A stretch of DNA of 64,000 nucleotides from CAWCTD01 sp963798455 (GTDB lineage Bacteria; Acidobacteriota; Terriglobia; Bryobacterales; Bryobacteraceae): the NCBI GenBank assembly GCA_963798455.1, contig CAWCTD010000003.1:2294001-2358000 (forward strand). Reading direction: 5' to 3'. Below the pieces are notes generated by a model. That model was not told the DNA's origin. It did not search any database and was given only the letters and a program-made list of their open reading frames with translations. Positions 8,253 through 16,723 of this stretch are shown in pieces. The stretch's first letter is position 1, and each line of letters begins with the position of its first letter. Position numbers and translations under genes: made by a program.

Positions 8253-9770
8253 ATGAAAAAGCAGAGGCTTCTGATCCTGTTGCTGGTGGCGTGCTTCCAG
8301 GCCGCCTGCCAGGCGCAACCGCAGAAGGTGAGACCGGCGGCGAACGCCGGGAGCTTCTATCCAGCGGACCCCAAAGAGCTGGGCAACATGCTCGACGGTT
8401 TCCTGGCCAAGGCCAAAGTGCCGGACATCAAAGACGTCGTGGCCGTAGTCTCGCCGCACGCCGGCTACATCTATTCGGGCGGCGTGGCGGCGCACTCGTA
8501 CGCACTGCTGAAGGGGAGGAAAGTCGAGAGGGTGGTGGTGATCGCGCCGTCGCACCTGGAGGCGTTCCCGTTCGCGGCCATCTACGACGGGACCGCTTAC
8601 TCGACGCCGCTGGGGCAGGTGCCCGTGGATACGGCTTTCGCCGCCGCGCTGGCCAAGAGCAGCAAGCTGATTCAGATCTCCGGACGCGGCCACAATCCGA
8701 TGGGGGACCGCGCGGAGCACGCGGTCGAGGTGCAGATCCCGTTCCTTCAGAAAGTGCTGGGCCAGTTCAAGATCGTTCCCATCGTGATGGGCGACCAGGA
8801 CTACGAGGTCTGCCGCGCCCTGGGCCTGGCGCTGGCGAAGAACATAAAGGGCTCGGACACAATCATCGTGGCCAGCAGCGATCTGTCGCACTACCATCCT
8901 TACGACGTCGCGGTCAAGATGGACCACGAGACGTTGAGGGCCATCGAGGAGTGGGACTACCTGAGCATGCTGCGGAACTTCGAGAGCCGCGTCTGGGAGG
9001 CCTGCGGCGGAGGACCGATCGTCGCGGCCATGATCGCGTCCGAGAGGCTGGGGGCGAAGAAGGCCAAGCTCGTTGCCTACGCCAACTCGGGCGACACCAC
9101 CGGGGACCGCAGCCAGGTGGTGGGTTACGGCGCGGTGGCGATCTACAAGGGCAACGGCCCGCGCGCGGCGGCGGAGCAGCCGTTCACGCTGGGCCAAGCC
9201 GAGAAGCAGGAGCTGTTCCGCATCGCCAGGCGCTCGGTGGAATCGGCGGTGAAAGAGCACAAGCTGCTCGACGATCCGGCCACAAAGCTGGAGGCGCTGG
9301 GACAGGACCGTGGCGCGTTCGTCACGCTGCGGGAGAAGGGGGAGCTGCGAGGCTGCATCGGCTACACCGCGCCCACGAAGCCGCTGGCGCAGACGGTGCG
9401 GGACGTCGCCGCCTATGCGGCCGTGCAAGACACGCGTTTCCAGCCGGTGTCGCCGCAGGAGCTTCCGCTGCTGGAGTACGAGATATCCGTGCTCTCGCCG
9501 CTGAGGCGCGTGCTGGACGTCAACGAGATTCAGGTGGGCCAGAACGGCCTGGTGATGAAGCAGGGCGGCCGCGAGGGCCTTCTACTCCCGCAGGTTCCGG
9601 TCGAGCAGGGTTGGGACCGCGCCGCGTTCCTGGAACAGACCTGCGTCAAGGCGGGGCTGCTGAGGGACTGCTGGAAGGACGAGCGCACCGACATCTTCTC
9701 GTTCACGGCCCTGGTGATCGAGGAGCACGAAGGAACAGCAGCAGCAGCGAAGCCAAGCACAAAACGCTGA
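8253..9770 (+). CDS. AmrB (Memo)-AmrA (AMMECR1) fusion protein with signal sequence
   Basis: A protein of about 505 residues with two domains. Residues 30-300 are a Memo-like dioxygenase-fold domain with SPHAGYIYSGG (His69), APSHLEAF, GDRAEHAVEVQ and SSDLSHY. Residues 310-490 are an AMMECR1 domain with GELRGCIGY. The N-terminus MKKQRLLILLLVAC is a short signal peptide, with L-V-A-C as a possible lipobox, so the protein may be exported while its partner AmrS is cytoplasmic. ATG 8253 is chosen; GTG 8244 would overlap the amrS stop (GTGA). The last 68 bp overlap the convergent gene. Confidence 0.88.
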   Translation: MKKQRLLILLLVACFQAACQAQPQKVRPAANAGSFYPADPKELGNMLDGFLAKAKVPDIKDVVAVVSPHAGYIYSGGVAAHSYALLKGRKVERVVVIAPSHLEAFPFAAIYDGTAYSTPLGQVPVDTAFAAALAKSSKLIQISGRGHNPMGDRAEHAVEVQIPFLQKVLGQFKIVPIVMGDQDYEVCRALGLALAKNIKGSDTIIVASSDLSHYHPYDVAVKMDHETLRAIEEWDYLSMLRNFESRVWEACGGGPIVAAMIASERLGAKKAKLVAYANSGDTTGDRSQVVGYGAVAIYKGNGPRAAAEQPFTLGQAEKQELFRIARRSVESAVKEHKLLDDPATKLEALGQDRGAFVTLREKGELRGCIGYTAPTKPLAQTVRDVAAYAAVQDTRFQPVSPQELPLLEYEISVLSPLRRVLDVNEIQVGQNGLVMKQGGREGLLLPQVPVEQGWDRAAFLEQTCVKAGLLRDCWKDERTDIFSFTALVIEEHEGTAAAAKPSTKR

Positions 9771-11937
9771 TCAGCAGGCTGGTCATCCAGAAGCCGAACA
9801 GCGGGATCAACCAGGCGCTGAAGAGAATCGCCCCCAGGCACGAGCCGGCCAGATCCAGTGCATAGAGGGTGCCCGGGCCCCGCGTCCCCTCTCCGGCGCC
9901 GGCGAAGAAGATGCGGCTCGCCAACGGGAATTGATAGCCGCCGAGAAGGCCGCACAGGAAAGCCAGCAGGCCGAAGACGGGAGAGATCAAGCTGCTGCCC
10001 AGGCCTTCCAGAACCCAGCAAAGGAGCAAGGGCGCCGCCGCGGCCACGCCCTGAAGCCACGCCAGGCGCCGCCAGTCATGCGGGGAAGGCTCGCTCTTTC
10101 GGCGCAGGACACGCCAGCTTCCGACGGCCATCCCCGCCATGAACATCGCGATCAGGATGGCGAGCTGGTGATACACGTACCCGTAGATGGCCTGGAAGCC
10201 GAGCAGGAGGAGAATCTCGAGCCCGATCATGGCCATGCCCATCGAGGCCACGGCGAAACCCACCCCGGCCCGGGGCCGGCGCAGCAGCAAAAGGAAGAGG
10301 AGCGAGGCGAGGGCGGTCAAGGCGAGGACGCGGTTGAAGCCCACCTGCTCCAGGCGGGCCAGCCAGCGAGCCGAGCTCCGGCTGAAGCGCGTGCCCCAGA
10401 GCGCGGCGTCGAAGTAGTAGGCGACAGGGGAGAAATCGCGATTTACCGGCGTATCCGCGCGAGGACGAATTTCGGACTCAAGCTGGGTCATCCGATCGCG
10501 GGTCATGCGGAACGGGATGTAGTATTCCCGAACGTAGCTGGTCTGGATCCCGCGCGAGCGCAACCGTTCCACGAATTGCCGAGGCTCGCTCAACAGCGCA
10601 CCGGGGGTGCCCGATGCGAAGAAGTGTACGGTTTCGCCGGGAAGCAAGGTCACTTCCGGAAAGGCACGCCGCAGCGTCAGGTAGATGCAGCGGAGGAACG
10701 CGGCGAGTTCCGGGCTGATGTAGTTCTCCGAGGAAGCGAGCTGGAAGGAGAGGACCCCGCGCGGGCGGAGCTTCCGCGCCGCCTCGCGGAAGAATTCGAG
10801 TGTATAGAAGCGATTGAGCTGCGCGGTTTCGGGGTCCGGAAGGTTGACGATGATGACGTCGAAGTCGTCCCGCGTCGTTTTCAGGTAGAGCCGCCCGTCG
10901 GTGTTGTGAACGCGCACCTTCGGGTCTTTTGGAATTGCCGCGGGAAAGTACTTGTTGGCGAGCTGTAGAATCGCCGGGTCCAGTTCCACGTAGTCGATGC
11001 GCCGCAGGCTGGGATGCTTGAGCGCTTCCACCAGACTGCCGTTTATGCCTCCTCCGATGAGCAGCAGACTCTCGGGGGCCGGGTGCTGGAGCAGGGCGTA
11101 GTGGACCGCTTCCTCGGCGGCCTCGGGGTCGGGCACGGTGGCCACGGCCAAGCCGTTTTCGTACAGGGTCACGCTTCCCTCGCGGCCGGCCAGAACAAGG
11201 TTCCCGTAGACGGAGTTCGTTGTCGCCACGATATGGAAAGGCCGCCACAGCCGGGCGAGGGATGTCCACTCCAGCTCGGGAGCAGTAACCGGGATAAGCC
11301 AGACGGCAAAAGCGACCGCGACGAAAATGATCACAGCGAGGCGCCAACTCACGCGCAGGATGAGGAGGTACGCCGCCGCGAGAAGGTTGAGCAATGCGAG
11401 CAGGAACGAGATCTGAAGGGGGTCGAGGTAGCGGATCAGGAAGACGCTCGCCAGAATGCCGCCCGCAGCCGAACCGGCAGCTTCGACCAGGTACACCGTT
11501 CCGGTCGCAGCCGCGGTAGAGGCGCCGGCCGCTGAGCGGTACAAGCGGCTGCCGGCAGCGAAGAGCCATCCGCTGAGAACGCAGAACGGAGCGAGGACCA
11601 CCAGCGAGGCGAACAGGATGGCGCCGGGCCCAAAGATCTGGCCGGGCGCCGTCTGGAGCGCGCTCTTGCCGGCGCGCGCGCCCAAGATGGTCACGGGCAG
11701 GACGGCGGCCATCAGAATCTCCAGGGTGGCGGTCAGGCGCGCAGGGGTGACGGACTTCGCGCCGAGCCGCCCGGCGACGCCGCTGCCGAACGCCGTCCAC
11801 AGGAGCCAGCTTGCGAGCATCAGCCCCAGCGAGATCTCGGTCCCGCTGAACAGGACCAGCAGCTCCCGCATCAAAACAACCTGCGCGGTTACGGCCGTGA
11901 ACCCAATGAGACCGAGGATGAGACGCAGGGCGCGCAT
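9703..11937 (-). CDS. membrane-embedded spermidine synthase-like protein
   Basis: About 744 residues: roughly seven N-terminal membrane segments, then a Rossmann SpeE-like domain (LLIGGGINGSLVEAL, DYVELDPAI, HNTDGRLYLKTT, DVIIVNLPDP), then another block of membrane helices. This layout is known for 'fused MFS/spermidine synthase' proteins. Polyamine synthesis is not proven for them. ATG 11937 (MRALRLILGLIGF) is preferred to the longer ATG 12009, because a palindromic hairpin element occupies 11951-12044 and would otherwise be translated. The 3' end overlaps the AmrB-AmrA gene convergently. Confidence 0.8.
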   Translation of the reverse strand: MRALRLILGLIGFTAVTAQVVLMRELLVLFSGTEISLGLMLASWLLWTAFGSGVAGRLGAKSVTPARLTATLEILMAAVLPVTILGARAGKSALQTAPGQIFGPGAILFASLVVLAPFCVLSGWLFAAGSRLYRSAAGASTAAATGTVYLVEAAGSAAGGILASVFLIRYLDPLQISFLLALLNLLAAAYLLILRVSWRLAVIIFVAVAFAVWLIPVTAPELEWTSLARLWRPFHIVATTNSVYGNLVLAGREGSVTLYENGLAVATVPDPEAAEEAVHYALLQHPAPESLLLIGGGINGSLVEALKHPSLRRIDYVELDPAILQLANKYFPAAIPKDPKVRVHNTDGRLYLKTTRDDFDVIIVNLPDPETAQLNRFYTLEFFREAARKLRPRGVLSFQLASSENYISPELAAFLRCIYLTLRRAFPEVTLLPGETVHFFASGTPGALLSEPRQFVERLRSRGIQTSYVREYYIPFRMTRDRMTQLESEIRPRADTPVNRDFSPVAYYFDAALWGTRFSRSSARWLARLEQVGFNRVLALTALASLLFLLLLRRPRAGVGFAVASMGMAMIGLEILLLLGFQAIYGYVYHQLAILIAMFMAGMAVGSWRVLRRKSEPSPHDWRRLAWLQGVAAAAPLLLCWVLEGLGSSLISPVFGLLAFLCGLLGGYQFPLASRIFFAGAGEGTRGPGTLYALDLAGSCLGAILFSAWLIPLFGFWMTSLLISVLCLASLLLLFLRAPRSPGP

Positions 11938-11950
11938 GGCCAATTGGCGG

Positions 11951-12044
11951 CAGGCTGCTGAGAAAGTCATCTCCAGCACCGCTTGCTCACGCGCGCGGCT
12001 CAGAAACATACTCGGAGCGGTGCGGAGCCCTGTTCAGCAGCCTG
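11951..12044. repeat. palindromic hairpin element between divergent genes
   Basis: CAGGCTGCTGA (11951-11961) pairs perfectly with TCAGCAGCCTG (12034-12044). An inner stem CTCCAGCACCGCT / AGCGGTGCGGAG reinforces the fold. It resembles REP/MITE-like hairpins and sits in the 120-bp divergent gap between the spermidine-synthase-like and DUF362 genes. It could influence both promoters. Confidence 0.6.
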
Positions 12045-12057
12045 TTAGACTCTGATT

Positions 12058-13041
12058 ATGGCTCCCCAAGAGGAGACGGTGGGCCGCAGAGAAGCGTTGA
12101 CTCGATTGCTGCGGGTCGGGAGTCTCGGCGCGGCGGCCGCGGGGCTGGGGTACTGGCTCACCAGCCTGAGCCGGCACCCCGAAGAACCAGCGGCTCCATA
12201 CGTCAAGCGCAGTTTCACGGTGCCCGCCGACGCTTCCCTGCCCGCGATGGCGGTCATTCGAGGAGAGGACCCGCGGCAATTGCTGCGCCGCGCCGTCACC
12301 GAACTGGGCGGCATCCGGAGGTTCATCGGGCGCGGCGACGTGGTGGTCATCAAGCCCAACATCTCCTGGGACCGCACCCCGGAGCAGGCTGCCAACACCA
12401 ACCCCAGCGTGGTCGCCGAGATGGTCCGGCTGTGCTTTGAAGCGAACGCGAAGACCGTCATCGTCACCGACGTTTCCATCAACGAGCCGCACCGCTGCTA
12501 CCAGCGCAGCGGCATCGCGGAAGCGGCGCGGAAGGAGGGGGCCCAAGTGCCGCTTCCCGAGGAGCGCAGGTTCCGGCAGGTTGATCTGCACGGCGACTTG
12601 CTGCGGGCGTGGCCCGTGTTTGAACCGTTTCTCAACGCCGACAAGATGATCAACATACCCATCGCCAAGCAGCACAGTCTGACGGGCGTAACACTCGGTT
12701 TCAAGAACTGGTACGGCATCCTGGGCGGGCAGCGGCAGAGGCTCCACCAGCGCATTCAGCAGAGCCTCGCGGACCTGGGAGATTTCATGCGCCCGACGCT
12801 GACCGTCATCGACGCCTACCGCGTGCTTCTGCGCGGCGGCCCGAGCGGCGGAAACCTGGAGGACGTCTCGCTGAAAAAGACGGTGATCGCGGGCACGGAC
12901 CCGGTGGCCCTGGACGCCTACGCCGCCAAAGCATATTGGAACCTCGGCCAGGACGATCTCCTCTATCTGCAACTGGCGGCGAAGCGCGGGCTGGGGACTC
13001 TGCAATTCGAGAAGCTTCCAGTCCGCGCCGTCGCAATCTGA
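12058..13041 (+). CDS. DUF362 domain-containing protein with Tat-like signal
   Basis: A protein of 327 residues. The N-terminus VGRREALTRLLRVGSLGAAAAG resembles a twin-arginine signal and is followed by a DUF362 domain (VVVIKPNISWDR, TVIVTDVSINEP, HSLTGVTLGFKNWYGILGG, AGTDPVALDAYAAK). DUF362 proteins often occur with ferredoxin or radical enzymes, and their reaction is unknown. No ferredoxin cysteines are visible here. The ATG lies 14 bp after the hairpin element, with no strong ribosome site. Confidence 0.85.
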   Translation: MAPQEETVGRREALTRLLRVGSLGAAAAGLGYWLTSLSRHPEEPAAPYVKRSFTVPADASLPAMAVIRGEDPRQLLRRAVTELGGIRRFIGRGDVVVIKPNISWDRTPEQAANTNPSVVAEMVRLCFEANAKTVIVTDVSINEPHRCYQRSGIAEAARKEGAQVPLPEERRFRQVDLHGDLLRAWPVFEPFLNADKMINIPIAKQHSLTGVTLGFKNWYGILGGQRQRLHQRIQQSLADLGDFMRPTLTVIDAYRVLLRGGPSGGNLEDVSLKKTVIAGTDPVALDAYAAKAYWNLGQDDLLYLQLAAKRGLGTLQFEKLPVRAVAI

Positions 13042-13078
13042 CGGTGGACTACAATGGTGGATTCGGTGGAGGTATGGG

Positions 13079-14005
13079 TTGAGATTAGTCGTGTCTGGCG
13101 CCGCCGGGTTCATCGGTTCTCATCTCTGTGACCGCCTGCTCGCGGAGGACCATTCGGTCGTCGCCATCGACAATCTTCTGACGGGATCTCTGCGCAACAT
13201 CGCGCACCTGGCGGGGAATCCCGGGTTCCACTTTCTCCAGCAGGACGTGACGCAGCCGGTCGCGATCGAGGGGCCCGTGGATGGGGTGCTCCACCTGGCT
13301 TCGCCCGCCAGTCCGAAGGACTATCTGCAGCACCCGATCGAGACGCTGGAGGTGGGATCGGCGGGCACGCGGAACATGCTGGAGCTGGCGCGGCGTTACG
13401 GCGCCCGCTTCCTGCTCACCTCGACCTCGGAATGCTACGGCGATCCCCTGGTCCATCCGCAGAGAGAGACGTACTGGGGCCACGTGAATCCCGTGGGGCC
13501 GCGCTCCTGCTACGACGAGTCCAAGCGGTTCGCCGAAGCGATTACCATGGCCTACCACCGCGTACACGGGCTGCGGACAAACATCGCGCGCATCTTCAAC
13601 ACCTATGGGCCACGCATGCAGCTTGACGACGGGCGCGTGGTGCCGGCGTTCATCGACCAGGCACTGAAGGGACAAGCGGTCACGATCTTCGGCGACGGCT
13701 TGCAGACGCGCAGCTTCTGCTACGTCAGCGACCTGGTGGAAGGGCTGTACGAGTTGATGCTCTCGGACGAGCGGTATCCGGTGAACCTCGGAAACCCCGT
13801 GGAGATCACCATTCGGGAGTTCGCCGAATACGTGTGCCGGTTGACGGGGGCGCAATGCGAGGTGGAGCACCGGCCGCTGCCCGAGGACGACCCGAAGAAA
13901 CGCCGGCCCGACATCAGCAAGGCGCGCCGCGTACTGGGCTGGGAGCCGAAGGTGCCGCTCGAAGAGGGCCTCCGGCTGACGATCGAATACTTCCGCCGGT
14001 CCTAA
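13079..14005 (+). CDS. UDP-glucuronate decarboxylase-like NAD-dependent epimerase
   Basis: A 308-residue extended SDR. The NAD motif GAAGFIGS is at residues 7-14, followed by DNLLTGS, LTSTSECYGDP and the catalytic YDESK. The STSE-YGDP signature and length match UDP-xylose synthases, which convert UDP-glucuronate to UDP-xylose. A galactose-epimerase-like activity cannot be excluded. TTG 13079 is used: the nearby ATG 13074 hits a stop at once, and GGTGGAGG lies upstream. It may supply nucleotide sugars to the polysaccharide pathway further along the window. Confidence 0.85.
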   Translation: MRLVVSGAAGFIGSHLCDRLLAEDHSVVAIDNLLTGSLRNIAHLAGNPGFHFLQQDVTQPVAIEGPVDGVLHLASPASPKDYLQHPIETLEVGSAGTRNMLELARRYGARFLLTSTSECYGDPLVHPQRETYWGHVNPVGPRSCYDESKRFAEAITMAYHRVHGLRTNIARIFNTYGPRMQLDDGRVVPAFIDQALKGQAVTIFGDGLQTRSFCYVSDLVEGLYELMLSDERYPVNLGNPVEITIREFAEYVCRLTGAQCEVEHRPLPEDDPKKRRPDISKARRVLGWEPKVPLEEGLRLTIEYFRRS

Positions 14006-14008
14006 GCC

Positions 14009-14156
14009 CATGATTTCGCAAATACGGTGACGTATTGTGGCGCACGCTTTAGCGTGCCGCTGCCGGCTTGAGCCCGCAGTTCGACGGCGAGCTGAAGCTC
14101 GCCGCTGCACCCTGAAGGGCGCGCCACCCGTTGGGACCGTATTTGCGAAACCATGT
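14009..14156. repeat. 148-bp MITE-like element with 20-bp terminal inverted repeats
   Basis: Ends are CATGRTTTCGCAAATACGGT (14009-14028) and its complement (14137-14156), with one mismatch. Inside are further short palindromes (GCACGCTTTAGCGTGC, GGCGAGCTGAAGCTCGCC). No coding capacity is visible. Such non-autonomous palindromic units recur in acidobacterial intergenic DNA; the source transposase is unknown. Confidence 0.75.
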
Positions 14157-14202
14157 CCTAAACCTGCGTGCTACCCTGAAGGCATCAGAGGGGGATGCCG
14201 CC

Positions 14203-15009
14203 ATGCGCCGTGTTGCAGGCTGGGCTGGCCTGTTTGTTCTCCTGGTCTGGGGCTCGCTTTATGCCTTCCAGGTGGGGTTTCGCACCTATCCTTACGAAGA
14301 AGACGATGAAGCTCCCATCCCGCCCGGCGCCAACAACAAGACCGAGTGGGCGTTCGCGCGCCTCCGCTACCCGTCGATTCAAATGGGCGGGTTCCGGCGG
14401 CGAGGGACATACTATAGCTGGGGGACGGACTATCCCAAAGCGGACCGCCAGTTTGTCATGGGCGTGAAGCGCCTGACACGCATCGACGCCTGCTCAGCCG
14501 AGCGGGTCATTGATCTCGACACGGACGAAATCTTCAATTGGCCCTGGGTCTACGCGGTTGAGGTCGGGCACTGGGACCTCACCGACGCCCAGTGCAAGCG
14601 GATCCGGGAGTACCTGCTGCGCGGCGGGTTCCTCATGGTGGATGACTTCCACGGCACTCAGGAATGGGCGGTCTTCATGGCCAGCATGATACGCATCTTC
14701 CCTGACCGCCCCATCGTCGACATCGACAGCAAGGACCCCATCTTTCACACGGTCTTCGATCTGGCCGAGCGCGTCCAGGTGCCCGGCCTCCAGTACCTTC
14801 GCAGTGGGAGGACATACGAGAAGGACGGGGTGGAGGCAAAGTGGCAGGCGATCTACGATGACCAGAACCGCGTCATGGTGGCCATCTGCCACAACCAGGA
14901 CAACGGCGACGCCTGGGAGTGGGCCGATCTGCCCGCCTACGCGGAGCGCTACACCTCACAAGCCTACCGGCTGGGCATCGATTACATCGTTTACGCGATG
15001 ACGCATTGA
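14203..15009 (+). CDS. DUF4159 domain-containing protein
   Basis: A protein of 268 residues with an N-terminal membrane anchor or signal (GWAGLFVLLVWGSLYAFQVGF). The DUF4159 domain follows, with FARLRYPSIQMGG, YYSWGTDYPKADRQFVMGVKRLT, LRGGFLMVDDFHGT and IYDDQNRVMVAICHNQDNGDAWEWAD. The family is extracytoplasmic with unknown role, sometimes linked to gliding or surface-protein loci. ATG 14203 has GAGGGGG upstream. Confidence 0.85.
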   Translation: MRRVAGWAGLFVLLVWGSLYAFQVGFRTYPYEEDDEAPIPPGANNKTEWAFARLRYPSIQMGGFRRRGTYYSWGTDYPKADRQFVMGVKRLTRIDACSAERVIDLDTDEIFNWPWVYAVEVGHWDLTDAQCKRIREYLLRGGFLMVDDFHGTQEWAVFMASMIRIFPDRPIVDIDSKDPIFHTVFDLAERVQVPGLQYLRSGRTYEKDGVEAKWQAIYDDQNRVMVAICHNQDNGDAWEWADLPAYAERYTSQAYRLGIDYIVYAMTH

Positions 15010-15034
15010 GCCGGGGCGCGCCGCGGGTATAAGC

Positions 15035-15661
15035 CTACTGGATGCGGGCCGACTTGATGTAGTCGAGCCTGGGGAAGTATCTCTCCAGGTACTGGTTGCC
15101 TTCGTCCTTGATTCGGCTCTGTTCGGGGCCTTCGCCGCTGGGAGGCGCGTCCCCATAGCCCTTGAAAAGCTGGTCGACGACTTCCATGCCGGAGACTACC
15201 TTGCCGAACGGGGCGAATCCCATGCCATCCAGGCGAAAGTTGTCCTGAAGATTGATAAAGACCTGCGTGGTCCGCGTGGCGGCCCCGGCCATGGCAAACG
15301 CGAGGGCGCCTCGCCGGTTGTTCTGGGTGACGGGGTCGTCAGGTATGTACATGCGGCTCCAGTAGCCGTCCGTAGCCGGGTCCCCTTTCAACCCGAACTG
15401 CACGATGAACCTGGGAACCACCCAGAAGAAACAAGTGCCATCGTAGAACTGCTTCTGGACCAGCTCGTAGAACCGGTCGGCGCCGCGCGGCGCCCAGGCG
15501 CGCGTCACTTCCACGACAAAGGCGCCCTTGGTGGTTTCGAAGCTGACGCGGTAGGTCTCGGGCGCCTGCTTCGGCTTCGTACTGGCGGCCTGGTCGGGCT
15601 CCTGGCGGCCGCAGGCGGTGAGAAGAAGTGCGGATAAGGTGGCCAGGGTTCGTAGCTTCAT
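15035..15661 (-). CDS. cyclophilin-type peptidyl-prolyl isomerase lipoprotein
   Basis: A protein of 208 residues with a lipoprotein signal (LSALLLTACG, Cys about 17) and a cyclophilin domain (FYDGTCFFWVVPRFIVQFG, RGALAFAMAG, TTQVFINLQDN, FAPFGKVVSGMEVVDQL). It should assist folding of exported proteins in the periplasm. It converges on the DUF4159 gene with a 25-bp gap. Confidence 0.92.
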   Translation of the reverse strand: MKLRTLATLSALLLTACGRQEPDQAASTKPKQAPETYRVSFETTKGAFVVEVTRAWAPRGADRFYELVQKQFYDGTCFFWVVPRFIVQFGLKGDPATDGYWSRMYIPDDPVTQNNRRGALAFAMAGAATRTTQVFINLQDNFRLDGMGFAPFGKVVSGMEVVDQLFKGYGDAPPSGEGPEQSRIKDEGNQYLERYFPRLDYIKSARIQ

Positions 15662-15754
15662 GCTTGGGATTCTGCGTCGGCGGTGCGGTCTATGTCAAGC
15701 TGGATGAGAGAGTGGATGATATAATTTGGACCAATCAGCGCGCCTGCGAGCATT

Positions 15755-16681
15755 ATGGACTTGGATCAACTCCACACATTTCTCGAGATCGTCAGGCTGA
15801 AAAGCTTCTCCAAGGCCGCCGAGACGTGCTTTCGCACGCAGCCGGCGATCAGCGCCCAGGTACGGCAGTTGGAGCAGGAGTTGAACACGGCCTTGTTCGA
15901 CCGGCTTGGGACCCGGATCGCGCTGACGCCGGCGGGCAGAATCTTCGCCGAATACGCCGAGCAGATCCTGGACTTGCGGCGGCGGGCGCAGGACGCCATT
16001 CACGAACTGGAGCGCGTGCCCCGCGGCGCACTGATGATTGCGGCCAATGAAGCCACCTGTATGTACGTGCTGCCGAAAGTCTTCTCGGAGTACACCAAGC
16101 GTTTTCCGAACGTGCAACTGCTGGTGGACCGGCAGTACGGCGGCAAGGTGGTCCAGGCGGTCATGGAAAACCTGGCGGATTTCGGTTTCACCCAGCTTCC
16201 CGCACAAGAGCGGAAGCTTCAGGTGATCAAAGTCCATTCCGACGAGATCAAGCTCATCGTGCCGCCGGGCCATCCCCTGGCCAGAAGAGAGGCGGTGAGC
16301 TGTCAGGACCTGGTCGGGCATCCGTTGCTGCTGCCCAAATCCGGCGGGACGCGCTCGCGGCTGAACATCTGGCTGGAAATGGTGGAGGACATCGTTCAGA
16401 TCTCCATGGAACTGGATTCCACCGAAATGATCAAGCGGTTCGTGATGGCGGGACTGGGTGTCTCCTTCGCGGCCGAGGCGCACTGCCGGGAGGAAGTCGA
16501 GGCGGGCCGCCTGGCGGCGCTATCGCTCGCGCCGGAGCCGCTGACAAGGCAGATCGGCCTCGTGTACCGGAAGGACAAGGCGCTCTCCAGGGCCGCCCTC
16601 GGATTCATCGATGCGGTGCTGGAGCAGACCGCCAGGGGAGAGTTGGCGGAACTGGCGCGGAGTCCGGCCGCCGGCGCATAG
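15755..16681 (+). CDS. LysR-family transcriptional regulator
   Basis: A 308-residue LTTR. The N-terminal winged HTH is MDLDQLHTFLEIVRLKSFSK...TQPAISAQVRQLEQEL, followed by a periplasmic-binding-like effector domain. The effector is unknown. It is divergent from the cyclophilin gene. The downstream rfbD is 42 bp away on the same strand, but no functional link is evident. Confidence 0.92.
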   Translation: MDLDQLHTFLEIVRLKSFSKAAETCFRTQPAISAQVRQLEQELNTALFDRLGTRIALTPAGRIFAEYAEQILDLRRRAQDAIHELERVPRGALMIAANEATCMYVLPKVFSEYTKRFPNVQLLVDRQYGGKVVQAVMENLADFGFTQLPAQERKLQVIKVHSDEIKLIVPPGHPLARREAVSCQDLVGHPLLLPKSGGTRSRLNIWLEMVEDIVQISMELDSTEMIKRFVMAGLGVSFAAEAHCREEVEAGRLAALSLAPEPLTRQIGLVYRKDKALSRAALGFIDAVLEQTARGELAELARSPAAGA

Positions 16682-16723
16682 GGCGAGACCGGCCTCTTCT
16701 CGCCGCGCTATGCTACAAGATTC

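Noticed and set aside
8291..9865. 524-codon plus-strand frame overlapping the AmrB-AmrA gene
   Set aside because: Shifted by one frame, Arg/Gly-rich, no recognisable domain; the overlapped gene carries the conserved motifs.
10478..11800. Long open frame on the minus strand, out of frame with the spermidine-synthase-like gene
   Set aside because: It is Arg/Gly/Pro-rich, lies entirely within a gene with clear membrane segments and SpeE motifs, and has no domain of its own.
14040..14130. CRISPR-like series of short palindromes
   Set aside because: The palindromes differ from one another and are not separated by regular unique spacers; they belong to one MITE-like unit.
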